From Chthoniobacter flavus Ellin428 (GTDB lineage Bacteria > Verrucomicrobiota > Verrucomicrobiia > Chthoniobacterales > Chthoniobacteraceae): a stretch of 59,208 bases of DNA. The stretch is taken from the NCBI RefSeq assembly GCF_000173075.1, contig NZ_ABVL01000033.1, positions 1 through 59,208 of the forward strand, written 5' to 3'. The translations under genes were made by a program, and so were the position numbers. Shown here one piece after another: positions 24,355-32,906 of the stretch (position 1 is the stretch's first letter; every line of letters begins with the position of its first letter). The notes under the pieces were generated by a model that saw only the letters and a program-made list of their open reading frames with translations, did no database searches and was not told the DNA's origin.

Positions 24355-25722
24355 ATGCCGCGTCCCTCCTTGATTCTCATTCTCACCGTGCTGCTCGCCG
24401 GCGCCACGATCACTTTCGCGCAATCGCCGAGCGTGGCGGAGTACGAATCCATCCAGGCCGCAGTGGATGCGAACCCCGGAAAGATGGTCTTCGTTCCCGC
24501 GGGCGACTACCCGATTTCGCGGCACATCGAGATCAGCGCAAGCGACAGCGGTCTTTATGGCTCGGGGCGCATCATCCAGACCAATCCTGCGCAGCCCATT
24601 CTGCGTGTGGAAAAAGCCCGCGGCGTCCGGATCCGCGACCTCACGCTGACGCGTCCCGAGGGGCAGATGGACACCACGCAGGAAGGCATCTATGTGCGGC
24701 AATGCAGCGAGACGACCATCGAGGACGTGCGGGTCATCGACAATCGCACCATCGCCTCCGGCATCGCCATTCGCGAAAGCAGCGGCACACAGGTGCGCGG
24801 CTGCCTGGTGGAAAACTACATGCGAGTGAACATCGACGACCGCACCGCTTCACCGCTCTACGGCTACGCTTTCCGTTGCCTCGATGGCACCGGCATCAAT
24901 GTCGAATACAGCGAAGGCACGCTCATTCAAAATTGCCGTGTGGTGGAAAACCATCTGCACCCCACGCCCGGGAACAAAGAGAAATACGGCCTTGGCCAGT
25001 TCACGAAAAAGAATCCCGAGAAGGGCAGGCTCATGAGCCAGCAAGTGTGGGACGCCGGCTACACGAACAACTGGCAGCAGGGATCCGGCATCGTCATCAA
25101 CAGCCCGCGCATCACCACGCGCACCCAATTGCTCGGCAACCAGATCGAGAACGCCGCGCAAGGCATGGACCTGCATTGCGACCAGATCATCGTGGCGAAT
25201 AACCTCGTCTCGAATTCCTTCGTCGGCATGAAGGCGATGCATGGCGCGCGCAATGTGCTCATCACCGGGAATCAATTCGTCCGCAACGATCTCTGGGCCA
25301 TCGGCCTCATGCCCGGCACCGCTTCCGGCGCGGCGCAACCGGCGCATGACAACGTGCCGGCGCAAAGCCCGAACAACGACGGTGGCTCGATCATCGCCAA
25401 TAACATCATCACCGATTTCGGCTACGGCGATGCCGCGTGGAATTGGCAAAACGGGGGCACGATTGCGCCCATCCGTTTCACCCACGCGCCGCTGGCGGAA
25501 AATCCTGCGCTCAGCGACGTCATCATCCAGGGCAATATCGTTTACGACACCGGGCGCGACCAACCGCTCGTCGATGGCGTCCCCAAACGCGAACCCCCGC
25601 GCTATAAATACGCCGTCCTCATCGAGAGCGGCGAGCCCAACCCGCCGCACGATCTGCATTTCCTCGGAAATATCTTCCATCCCGGCACCGCCGGGGTGTG
25701 CAACACCGACCTGCCGCAGTAG
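24355..25722 (+). CDS. Secreted right-handed beta-helix protein (pectate-lyase-like fold)
   Basis: 455 residues. Signal peptide in the first 22 residues (MPRPSLILILTVLLAGATIT, then FAQ). The mature protein shows the stacked-coil pattern of parallel beta-helix proteins: QAAVDANPGKMVFVPAGDYP at the start, then repeated turns like TTIEDVRVIDNRTIASGIAI and NVLITGNQFVRNDLWAIG. It could be a polysaccharide lyase or epimerase; no catalytic residues can be named with confidence. Divergent from the heme-binding protein with 132 bp between starts, so the promoters probably overlap. Confidence 0.85.
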   Translation: MPRPSLILILTVLLAGATITFAQSPSVAEYESIQAAVDANPGKMVFVPAGDYPISRHIEISASDSGLYGSGRIIQTNPAQPILRVEKARGVRIRDLTLTRPEGQMDTTQEGIYVRQCSETTIEDVRVIDNRTIASGIAIRESSGTQVRGCLVENYMRVNIDDRTASPLYGYAFRCLDGTGINVEYSEGTLIQNCRVVENHLHPTPGNKEKYGLGQFTKKNPEKGRLMSQQVWDAGYTNNWQQGSGIVINSPRITTRTQLLGNQIENAAQGMDLHCDQIIVANNLVSNSFVGMKAMHGARNVLITGNQFVRNDLWAIGLMPGTASGAAQPAHDNVPAQSPNNDGGSIIANNIITDFGYGDAAWNWQNGGTIAPIRFTHAPLAENPALSDVIIQGNIVYDTGRDQPLVDGVPKREPPRYKYAVLIESGEPNPPHDLHFLGNIFHPGTAGVCNTDLPQ

Positions 25723-26402
25723 AAGTCGCCCTTCCCGTCTTTTGGAGGGAGTGAGGGTAAAATATCGGCAAAGCGCGGCCGCGGGATTCCGGAGAGCGCA
25801 CCCGTCCCCAAACATAAGCGCCCGGACCGAGCGGAGCGCCTGGAGTGCAATGGAGGCGCGGCCGGGGACTTCCGGGGAGCGCACCCGTCTCGGGTGCTGG
25901 TTTCGGCGTCTCGCCGAAACGAACTTTCCCACGATAGGGCAAAAGAGAAGAGCGGAAGTTCTAAAAGTTCGCGAAGGCGAGGACGCCTTCGCCAGCACCC
26001 GGGACGGGTGCGCTCCCCGGAGTCCCACAGCCGCGCGTTATCTAAACTCATCCTCGAGCGCGAAAATTGGGGAACGCGCAGGAGCGCATCCCTCCGTCTC
26101 TCTGCCAGCGCGAATTCCAAAAAAATTTCCAAAGCGCGGAGAAACTTTTCGTCCAACTCAACCCCTCAACACTTCTTCTCTGCATCTCGGCGTCCTCTGC
26201 GTTTAAATGGGTAGGCCTTTGGTTGCGGCTTCGCCGCGCGACGCGTCCGTAATTTCCTCGGAGGCAGCGCGGGGCAGTCACTTCACCGCATGTTTCCTCG
26301 GCGCCGCGCGGCTGATCTCCTCGCGCAATTCCCTCAAGCCGGGAGGTCATCTTCACCAGACGCTCCGCCACGGCGAACTCTTCCTCCGCGAGCGGCGCAC
26401 TC
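25723..26402. repeat. Gene-free region with long inverted repeat
   Basis: At 25855-26038 two arms face each other: gcgcacccgtctcgggtgct with gg on the left, and ccagcacccgggacgggtgc on the right. A second nested pair (ttcggcgtctcgccgaaacg with ttcgcgaaggcgaggacgcc) lies inside. A block gcgcaggagcgcatccctcc at 26073-26092 recurs at 29393-29412. The rest (26100-26400) shows no coding character; ctctgcgtttaaa at 26195 resembles the edge of the 5755/27225 repeat family. Confidence 0.7.
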
Positions 26403-27050
26403 TCAGAACACGCCCCGATGAAATTTCACCTGCTCCTCCACGTCCGAGGGAACAACGGCGTGGAGATGATCGTATTGGCCCGGGTTCAAGTGCCGCTTGG
26501 CGAATCGCTCCACGTCCTCAAACCACAACTCCGATTCCTCCACCATCGTGGTCTCCGCCGAATCCAGCAGGATCTCGCCCTCGGCGATCAATTGATCGAT
26601 TTCCTCGCGCAGTTCCAGCGGTTTCAAAGGGCGCTCGTCCATCCTCGACTTCAAGGTGTCGAGCTCTGCGACCAGGAGTTGCATGGACTGTTTTTCCTTC
26701 TCCAGCGTCGCGGCAAATTTGTGGCGTTCGGAATCGAGCTGCTGTTGTTTGAGGGCACACAATTTTCGCGGTGTGAGATAGAGCAAATGCATGGCGAAGA
26801 CCGCGGCATCCGCGATCGCCACCGCGATCAATCCCGAGAAGAACGGCACCAAAAATTCCGCTTCGCTTCCGCGCACCATCCAGATGAAAAACGCCGCGAC
26901 AAAAAAGATCACGCCGCCCCAGGTGGCGACCTCCTTTTTTCGCCGCATGATCCAGTTCCAGGAATCGTGACGCGCCACGCGATACAGGTGCGAGGAATAC
27001 TCCACGCGCATAGCGGGCACCTTCGCTCGGAGCGTTGGTTGATCCAGCAT
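26403..27050 (-). CDS. Membrane protein with coiled coil, hypothetical
   Basis: 215 residues. Two transmembrane helices (VATWGGVIFFVAAFFIWMV and the segment FLVPFFSGLIAVAIADAAVF, about residues 42-90) are followed by a charged heptad-rich coiled coil (about residues 98-150: KQQQLDSERHKFAATLEKEK) and an acidic C-terminal part. It would sit in the inner membrane with a cytoplasmic helical tail. I do not recognise a family. It stands alone. Confidence 0.72.
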   Translation of the reverse strand: MLDQPTLRAKVPAMRVEYSSHLYRVARHDSWNWIMRRKKEVATWGGVIFFVAAFFIWMVRGSEAEFLVPFFSGLIAVAIADAAVFAMHLLYLTPRKLCALKQQQLDSERHKFAATLEKEKQSMQLLVAELDTLKSRMDERPLKPLELREEIDQLIAEGEILLDSAETTMVEESELWFEDVERFAKRHLNPGQYDHLHAVVPSDVEEQVKFHRGVF

Positions 27051-27644
27051 GGGTTAGCATACGCGGCCCGGTCGCGTCGTCGAGTCGACTTTGCGCGCAT
27101 TTTGGGAACACGCGACACCCCCCCGACGCCTCGCTTCGATCGCAAAACGGTGAATGCCGATCGTCAGACGGCATGGCCTAAACCCTCCGCCCCAGCGCGG
27201 CCGAGCCGCAACCAAAGAAATTTTTAAACGCAGAGGCCGCAGATTCGAAGCTTGGTGAGAAGTCCGCGGTGCCGTGGGGACAACCGCAGAGAAGAAGTGG
27301 AGAGGGGCTGGTGGAATAAAAAACCGCGAATGGACGCCAATGGGCGCGAATGGACACTGCATTCATCTTCCTCCTCTATTCGCGTTTATTCGCGTCCATT
27401 CGCGGTTAAAAAATCCACGCAGACTGCAGACATTTTTAGGGTTAGCACTGCACTGCAAGGTGCCCCTTTTGGGAAACCGGACTGGGATCCACTCCACGCC
27501 TGCACGCCGAACGAGGAAAATACTCGCTGGGGCAACAACGCTGCCGCCCCCTCGTTGGCCAGCGGGGGCTCTCAACTTTTAACTCTCAACCCTCAACTCG
27601 TCCCTCTTCTCCTCCCATGCATTTGCTCGATGCAATCTTCCGCA
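27051..27644. repeat. Gene-free region with ACCGCGAATGGACGC-type palindrome, copy 2
   Basis: No gene visible. 27225-27452 is the second copy of the element seen at 5755-5945: aaacgcagaggccgc, gagaggggctggtggaataa, arms aaccgcgaatggacgccaat and cgcgtccattcgcggttaaa, and tttttagggttagcactgca. 27455-27600 has simple G/C-rich sequence without recognisable signals. Confidence 0.7.
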
Positions 27645-27676
27645 TTGACACAATACGTACGAACGTATTAGTTAAT
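27645..27676 (+). promoter_or_regulatory. Promoter and palindromic operator of the TetR-dehalogenase pair
   Basis: TTGACA at 27645-27650 is a perfect -35 box. Directly after it lies an inverted repeat AATACGT-ACGA-ACGTATT (27652-27669), and TATTAG/TTAGTT-like -10 candidates fall at 27666-27673. The ATG of the TetR gene is at 27682. Palindrome placement between the boxes is what is expected of an autorepressing TetR operator. Confidence 0.65.
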
Positions 27677-27681
27677 GCGCC

Positions 27682-28305
27682 ATGCCTAAAGAATCTCTGC
27701 GCGAAAAGCTCCTCGATGCCGGTTTTCGAGTCATGTACGGCAAGGGGTATCTTGGCGCCGGCATCCGCGATATTGCGGCCGAGGCCAACGCGCCCCTCGG
27801 CTCGTTTACCAATCATTTCCGTTCGAAGGAGGATTTTGCCGTCGAGGTGCTGGAGCGCTTTTTCGCGGAGACGAAAAAGGTGGTGGAGCAGGCACTCCAG
27901 GATACCAGCCTGTCCCCCTGCGCGCGGCTGCGGCGCTATCTCGACCTCATCACCAACCGACTGGAAAGCCGGGGCTTCACGTGCGGCTGCATGATCGGCG
28001 ACTTCAGCCTGGAATCCGCGCCGCATAGCGAAAAACTGCGGGCCCGGCTGGCCGGGATTTTTGCCGAATGGCGCGCTCCGTTTGCGGCGTGCATCGCGGA
28101 GGCTCAGGCGACGGGAGAGATCGGCTCCGCTTTCGAGCCGGAGGATCTTGCGGAGTTTCTGCTCGCTTCGTGGGAGGGCGCGATCCTGCGGATGAAAGTG
28201 GAGCGCAATGCGGCCCCGCTGGAGCGTTTCAAGGCCATCGCTTTTGCCACTGTTTTTCAACCGCCCGCGACCTCCCACCGCCCCACGCGTAACCGAGTTC
28301 AATGA
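27682..28305 (+). CDS. TetR family transcriptional regulator
   Basis: 207 residues. The N-terminal helix-turn-helix is clear: LREKLLDAGFRVMYGKGYLG, then IRDIAAEANAPLGSFTNHFR and SKEDFAVEVLERFF. The C-terminal ligand domain resembles AcrR/TetR_C_6-type regulators (FTCGCMIGDFSLESAP is typical of that group). Its stop overlaps the next ATG in ATGA, so it is translationally coupled to a haloalkane dehalogenase. It probably represses its own operon through the palindrome at 27652-27669 and responds to a haloalkane or a related compound. Confidence 0.93.
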   Translation: MPKESLREKLLDAGFRVMYGKGYLGAGIRDIAAEANAPLGSFTNHFRSKEDFAVEVLERFFAETKKVVEQALQDTSLSPCARLRRYLDLITNRLESRGFTCGCMIGDFSLESAPHSEKLRARLAGIFAEWRAPFAACIAEAQATGEIGSAFEPEDLAEFLLASWEGAILRMKVERNAAPLERFKAIAFATVFQPPATSHRPTRNRVQ

Positions 28306-29294
28306 ATCCGGTTACAGCACCTTCCTCTTCCACCGCCTGTCCTCATCACACCTCCATCGCCATGAAAACCAGCACCGACATTAGTCTGCCCAAACGCCGT
28401 GTCCTCGATTCCGAGATGGCGTATCGCGAAATCGTTCATCCCGATCCGCAAGCGCCGGTCGCGCTTTTTCTCCACGGGAATCCCACTTCGTCGTATATTT
28501 GGAGGCACATCCTGCCCCTCGTCTCGCCGGTGGCGCATTGCATCGCACCGGATCTCATCGGCTTCGGTCAATCGGGCAAGCCGGACCTGGAATATCGCCT
28601 GCGCGATCACGTCGCCTATCTTGATGCCTTCATCGCAGCGTCCGGTGTGGAGTCGGCGTATCTCGTGGCGCAGGATTGGGGGACGGCGCTGGCCTTTCAT
28701 CTCGCCGCCCGCCGGCCGGATTTCATTCGCGGCATCGCGTTCATGGAGTTCATCCACCCCGTGCCGACGTGGGATGATTTCCACCCCTCGCCGCAGGTGC
28801 GGGAAATGTTCAAGGCGTTCCGCACGCCTGGGGTCGGCGAACAAATGATCCTGGAGCAAAACGTCTTCGTCGAGCAGGCGCTCCCGGCCTCGATGGTGCG
28901 CAAGCTGAGCGAGGACGAGATGGCCGTCTACCGCGCCCCCTTCCCCACCCCGCAATCGCGCCGCCCGGTCTGGAAGTTTCCCAATCAGATTCCCATCGCC
29001 GGCGAGCCCGCCGACGTATGGTCGATGCTCGAGCAAGCCTACGCCGCGCTCGATGCGTCGACTTATCCCAAGCTGCTCTTTGTCGGTGATCCCGGTGCAC
29101 TCGTCTCTCCGGCCTACGCCGAAAAGACCGTGGGCCGATTGCAGAATTGCCGGCTGATCCGACTGGGTTCCGGGCATCATTATTTGCAGGAGGATCATCC
29201 GGAAACGATCGGGCGCACCGTCGCCGCATGGGTGGCGCAAATCGAGGGCGGAACGGAGCCATCCCGCCATGCCGAGGCGGCGTCCTGCGCGTAA
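28302..29294 (+). CDS. dhaA: Haloalkane dehalogenase (HLD-II type)
   Basis: 330 residues; a later in-frame ATG at 28362 (MKTSTDISLPKRRVLDSEMA) would give 310 and fits the family's usual length of about 295-310 better. The enzyme hydrolyses carbon-halogen bonds of haloalkanes to alcohols in the cytoplasm. Visible residues, numbered from 28302: HGNPTSSYIWRHI with halide-binding Asn60, nucleophile Asp125 in AQDWGTAL with halide-binding Trp126, catalytic acid Glu149 (FMEFIHPVPTWDDF) and His293 in GHHYLQEDHPETIG. Acid after strand 6 is the HLD-II (DhaA/LinB) layout. Coupled to the TetR gene by an ATGA overlap, echoing the dhaR/dhaA regulation of Rhodococcus. Confidence 0.9.
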   Translation: MNPVTAPSSSTACPHHTSIAMKTSTDISLPKRRVLDSEMAYREIVHPDPQAPVALFLHGNPTSSYIWRHILPLVSPVAHCIAPDLIGFGQSGKPDLEYRLRDHVAYLDAFIAASGVESAYLVAQDWGTALAFHLAARRPDFIRGIAFMEFIHPVPTWDDFHPSPQVREMFKAFRTPGVGEQMILEQNVFVEQALPASMVRKLSEDEMAVYRAPFPTPQSRRPVWKFPNQIPIAGEPADVWSMLEQAYAALDASTYPKLLFVGDPGALVSPAYAEKTVGRLQNCRLIRLGSGHHYLQEDHPETIGRTVAAWVAQIEGGTEPSRHAEAASCA

Positions 29295-29753
29295 GGAGAC
29301 CGGCTCGAATCGGAGGACAGAATTACGGAGGAACGCGCTCTGGTGCGCTCCGTGGTCTTCTGCCGATCGCGATCGCCCGAAAAGTGGGATGCGCAGGAGC
29401 GCATCCCTCCGTTGATCAGCGCCGCCGCTGGCGACGGCGGAAACCGAGGACGGCGATACCGCCTAAAAGCGCCGACAGGCTGCCGGGCTCCGGCACGATC
29501 TGGACCTGCATCGCGTACCCATCCACCGGGCCGCTGCCGAAGTCGGCGGTTTCCGGAACGGTGCTAATGGCGATGTCGCTACACGCCAGCGCTAACGGCG
29601 ACATCCCGTCTTATGCCCGTTCGTGCTCTATCGTTCCTACCGTTTGGGGGGCGTTTTCCGCCTTGTCACGCTTCGCAGTTCCCGCCAAACAAACTCCGCT
29701 GACACAGGTTGTCCGCTCACACCCCACGACTTCCCCCGCCCTCCCCGCTCCCC
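29295..29753 (-). pseudogene. Gap holding a PEP-CTERM C-terminal remnant (29416-29604)
   Basis: A minus-strand frame of up to 62 codons at 29604-29416 ends VQIVPEPGSLSALLGGIAVL followed by GFRRRQRRR and a stop: a complete PEP-CTERM sorting signal (VPEP, one hydrophobic helix, Arg cluster). The part before it is only about 30 residues and shows no domain or signal peptide, so this is a tail without its body. The rest of the gap has gcgctctggtgcgctccgtg-type and gcgcaggagcgcatccctcc repeat blocks at 29328-29412. Confidence 0.7.
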
Positions 29754-30758
29754 ATGATTCGCCCCCTTCGTTGGTCCCTCACCACTCTCTGTGTCGTCTC
29801 GCTCACTCCACTCGCTTTCGCCGGGGTGGAACTCAAACAGGAGGCGGACAAAGTGACGGTGCAGATCGATGGCAAGCTCTTCACCGAATACCACTTTTCG
29901 GGGGCGCGCCGTCCTTACATGTATCCGATCATCGGACCGACCGGTGGCGCGATGACGCGCCACTGGCCATTGCAGGACGACATGCCCGGCGAAGACCACG
30001 ATCACCCGCACCACAAGGGCCTGTGGTGGGGGCATCGCAATGTCAATGGCATCGGCTTTTGGGAAGACTCCCTGCCCAAAAATGAACCGAACGCCAGGCT
30101 CGGCCAGATCGTGCACGATTCCTTTGGCGACTTGAAGAATGGCGAAAGCGAAGCCGTGCTCCACGACAAGAACAAGTGGATCATCGACGGCACGGGCGAG
30201 CAGCTCTGCAGCGACGAACGGACGATCACTTTTCACAAGGGCACGGATGGCCCGATGATCGATTTCGACATCACCATCAAGGCCGGGGAAAAGGAACTCG
30301 TCTTTGGTGATGACAAGGACGGCTCGATGGCCATCCGCGTGCCGGAATCGATGCGCGTGGACAAGCCCAAGGCCAAGGGCGAGAAGACCGCGCCGAAGGG
30401 CGACGGCCACATCGTCACCAGCGAAGGCAAGAAGGACGCCGAGGCGTGGGGCACGCGCGCCAACTGGTGCGACTACTGGGGGCCGGTGGAAGGCAAGACC
30501 GCCGGCATCGCGATGTTCGACAATCCGCAAAACCCGCGGCATCCCACCTGGTGGCACGTGCGCACCTACGGCCTCTTCGCGGCCAATCCCTTTGGCAAAG
30601 CGCAATTTGAAAAGCTGGACGACAAACATGCGGGCGATTTCAAAGTCGCCCCGGGCCAGAGCGTGACCTTCCGCTATCGCTTCTACTTCCACGCCGGCGA
30701 TACCGACCAAGCCAAGGTCGCGCAGCATTGGGAGGAGTACGCTGGCAAGGCGAAATGA
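29754..30758 (+). CDS. PmoA/DUF6807 family secreted protein
   Basis: 334 residues from ATG 29754, chosen because a signal peptide follows directly (MIRPLRWSLTTLCVVSLTPL, then AFAG). The mature protein matches the PF14100 (PmoA, now DUF6807) family: YHFSGARRPYMYPIIGPTGG, DHDHPHHKGLWWGHRNVNGI and WWHVRTYGLFAANPFG. The family name PmoA is a historical misnomer; it is not a methane monooxygenase subunit. Members are exported, often beside Gfo/Idh/MocA genes and sugar-degradation genes in PVC bacteria, as here (next gene). The histidine-rich HDHPHHK motif suggests metal binding. Confidence 0.88.
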   Translation: MIRPLRWSLTTLCVVSLTPLAFAGVELKQEADKVTVQIDGKLFTEYHFSGARRPYMYPIIGPTGGAMTRHWPLQDDMPGEDHDHPHHKGLWWGHRNVNGIGFWEDSLPKNEPNARLGQIVHDSFGDLKNGESEAVLHDKNKWIIDGTGEQLCSDERTITFHKGTDGPMIDFDITIKAGEKELVFGDDKDGSMAIRVPESMRVDKPKAKGEKTAPKGDGHIVTSEGKKDAEAWGTRANWCDYWGPVEGKTAGIAMFDNPQNPRHPTWWHVRTYGLFAANPFGKAQFEKLDDKHAGDFKVAPGQSVTFRYRFYFHAGDTDQAKVAQHWEEYAGKAK

Positions 30759-30912
30759 GGAAATTCGGAATGCGGAGGGCGGAATGCGGAATTCGGAATC
30801 CCTGCGAAACTTGCTTCCGCTTTTGCGGTTAGCTTGACGCATCCCCCACGATTTTCCGGCCAATAAAAGCCTCAGCTCCTCACTCCTCTATTTCGCCACC
30901 CCCATCACGCCC
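30759..30912. repeat. Short G-rich arm opposite the 7-bp tandem array
   Basis: 30762-30799 reads as degenerate units of gaattcggaatgcggagggc and gcggaatgcggaattcgg, complementary to the actccgc/attccgc units at 30913-31210. The intervening 110 bp have no visible signal. The whole stretch 30760-31212 is therefore a very asymmetric inverted repeat. Confidence 0.75.
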
Positions 30913-31210
30913 CGCACTCCGCACTCCGCACTCCGCACTCCGCACTCCGCACTCCGCACTCCGCACTCCGCACTCCGCACTCCGCACTCCGCACTCCGCA
31001 CTCCGCACTCCGCACTCCGCACTCCGCACTCCGCACTCCGCACTCCGCACTCCGCACTCCGCACTCCGCACTCCGCACTCCGCACTCCGCACTCCGCACT
31101 CCGCACTCCGCACTCCGCACTCCGCACTCCGCACTCCGCACTCCGCACTCCGCACTCCGCACTCCGCACTCCGCATTCCGCACTCCGCATTCCGCATTCC
31201 GCATTCCGCA
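30913..31210. repeat. 7-bp tandem repeat, unit ACTCCGC, about 42 copies
   Basis: Nearly perfect tandem copies of actccgc over 298 bp; only the last few units vary to attccgc. Because 7 is not a multiple of 3, every frame repeats with a 7-residue period (ECGVRSA on the minus strand), which creates long spurious open frames. It ends 25 bp before the ATG of the next gene, so copy number could alter the leader of that gene. Confidence 0.98.
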
Positions 31211-31235
31211 TTTTAAATAACCCACCCCACTCCCC

Positions 31236-32768
31236 ATGATGCATAAAACCAATCGTCGTACATTCCTGAAACAATCCGCGCTCGCTGGCGCGGCGCTTTC
31301 CCTGCCCGCCTACATTCGCGCTGCGTCCGAGGGCGCGAATAGCGATATCCGCATCGCCGTCGTCGGCTTCAATGGCCGCGGGCAATCGCACATCAAGGCT
31401 TACTCGAATCTCAAAGGCGTGCGCATCGTCGCGCTCTGCGATGTGGACAGCAACGTGCTCGACAAGGGCGTGGCCCAGCTCGCCAAGGCGAACAACCAAG
31501 TCAAGCCGTTCAAGGATATCCGCAAGCTGCTCGATTCCGGTGAAGTCGACGCCATCTCCATCGCCACGCCGAACCACTGGCACTCGCTCGCCGGCATCTG
31601 GGGCATTCAGGCCGGCAAAGACGTGTATGTGGAAAAACCCGTCTCGCACAATGTGTGGGAAGGCCGCCAGCTCGTGAAAGCCGCGGACAAGTATCAGCGC
31701 ATCGTGCAGATGGGCGTGCAGAGCCGTTCCGCCGCGGGCATCGCCAATGTGCTCGAGTGGCTGAAGAGCGAACCGCTCGGCAAGCTGCAGTATGTGCGCG
31801 GCCTGTGCTACAAGCGCCGCCCGAGCATCGGTCTCGTCACCGCCGATCAACCGGTGCCGGAGACGATCGATTACGATATCTGGTCCGGTCCCGCGCCGCT
31901 CGTGCCGCCGCATCGCAAGAAGATCCACTACGATTGGCACTGGATCTGGAATTACGGCAACGGCGACCTCGGCAACCAGGGCATCCATCAAATGGACATC
32001 GCCCGCCGCTTCACCGGTGAGGCTGCGCTCTCGCCCAAGATCGTCTCCGTCGGCGGACGTCTCGGCTACAAGGACGACGGCGAGACGCCGAACTCCATGT
32101 TCGTCTTCCACGATTACGAAAAGGCTCCGCTCATTTTCGAAGTGCGCGGCCTGCCCGAGAAGACCGACGCGAAGGAAATGGACAAGTATCGCGGCGCCAG
32201 CATCGGCGTGATCGCGCAGTACGAGAACGGTTACGTGGTGGTGCCCGATTACAACAACGCCGCGGTCTTCGACAACAAGGACCAGCTCATCCGCAAGTAC
32301 GGCAACCCGCCCGGCGTAAAAGGCATGACCGAATCGAACCCGATCTCCGAGAGCGAGAAGGCGAAGATCGCCACCAGCAAATTCTCCGAGAAAGAAGAGA
32401 GTCACTTCGGCAACTTCATCGCCTGCGTGAAGAGCCGCAAAGCGGCCGACCTCAACGCCAAGATCATCGACGGCCACATCTCCAGCGCCCTCTGCCACAC
32501 CGCGAATATCTCTTATCGCCTCGGCAAGACGGCGTCGCCGGATGAATTGCGCGAAAAATTCAAGGGCAACAAGGAAGCGCTCGATTCGCTGGAGCGGCTG
32601 GCCACGCATCTCAAGGCCAACGACGTCGACATCAACGTCGACAAGCTCACCCTCGGCGAATTCCTAAAGATGGATCCGAAGACGGAGCGATTCATCGACA
32701 ACGCCGCGGCGGACAAGATGCTGACCCGCGAGTATCGCAAGCCGTACGTGGTGCCGGAGAACGTGTAA
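31236..32768 (+). CDS. Gfo/Idh/MocA family oxidoreductase, Tat-exported
   Basis: 510 residues. A Tat signal is visible (NRRTFLKQSALAGAALSLPA, residues 6-25). The Rossmann region follows with VVGFNGRG (42-49) and the substrate-site motif EKP (133-135 in VYVEKPVSHN). HYDWHWIWNYGNGDLGNQGI holds the conserved catalytic-face histidines. PVC genomes carry many exported members of this family; known ones oxidise or reduce sugars and inositols with NAD(P) tightly bound. It follows the PmoA/DUF6807 gene on the same strand, a common pairing. Confidence 0.92.
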   Translation: MMHKTNRRTFLKQSALAGAALSLPAYIRAASEGANSDIRIAVVGFNGRGQSHIKAYSNLKGVRIVALCDVDSNVLDKGVAQLAKANNQVKPFKDIRKLLDSGEVDAISIATPNHWHSLAGIWGIQAGKDVYVEKPVSHNVWEGRQLVKAADKYQRIVQMGVQSRSAAGIANVLEWLKSEPLGKLQYVRGLCYKRRPSIGLVTADQPVPETIDYDIWSGPAPLVPPHRKKIHYDWHWIWNYGNGDLGNQGIHQMDIARRFTGEAALSPKIVSVGGRLGYKDDGETPNSMFVFHDYEKAPLIFEVRGLPEKTDAKEMDKYRGASIGVIAQYENGYVVVPDYNNAAVFDNKDQLIRKYGNPPGVKGMTESNPISESEKAKIATSKFSEKEESHFGNFIACVKSRKAADLNAKIIDGHISSALCHTANISYRLGKTASPDELREKFKGNKEALDSLERLATHLKANDVDINVDKLTLGEFLKMDPKTERFIDNAAADKMLTREYRKPYVVPENV

Positions 32769-32789
32769 GCGTTCCGCACAAAAGAGGTC

Positions 32790-32884
32790 CGCTTCTTAAT
32801 CTTACTCTTAATCATAATCTTAATCCCGGTGCGGCGTTCTGCCGGGGATTAAGAATAAGATTACGATTAAGATTAAGAGCGGAC
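32790..32884. repeat. Intergenic palindrome of CTTAAT/ATTAAG units, copy 2
   Basis: Left arm gtccgcttcttaatcttact and onward; right arm attaagattaagagcggac at the far end, with ccggt...ccgggg at the turn. Arms are complementary over about 40 bp with a few mismatches. Sister of the element at 2998-3088. It lies between the oxidoreductase and the next gene and could act as a bidirectional transcription barrier. Confidence 0.8.
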
Positions 32885-32906
32885 CACTCGCCTCCACCCC
32901 TCTCCC

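Noticed and set aside
24223..24702. Upstream extension of the heme-binding protein gene
   Set aside because: The extended frame is antisense to the beta-helix gene and would bury the signal peptide that starts at 24222.
30880..32609. Long minus-strand frames with ECGVRSA repeats
   Set aside because: They are the translation of the 7-bp tandem repeat plus the antisense of the Gfo/Idh/MocA gene; no start, domain or coding bias.
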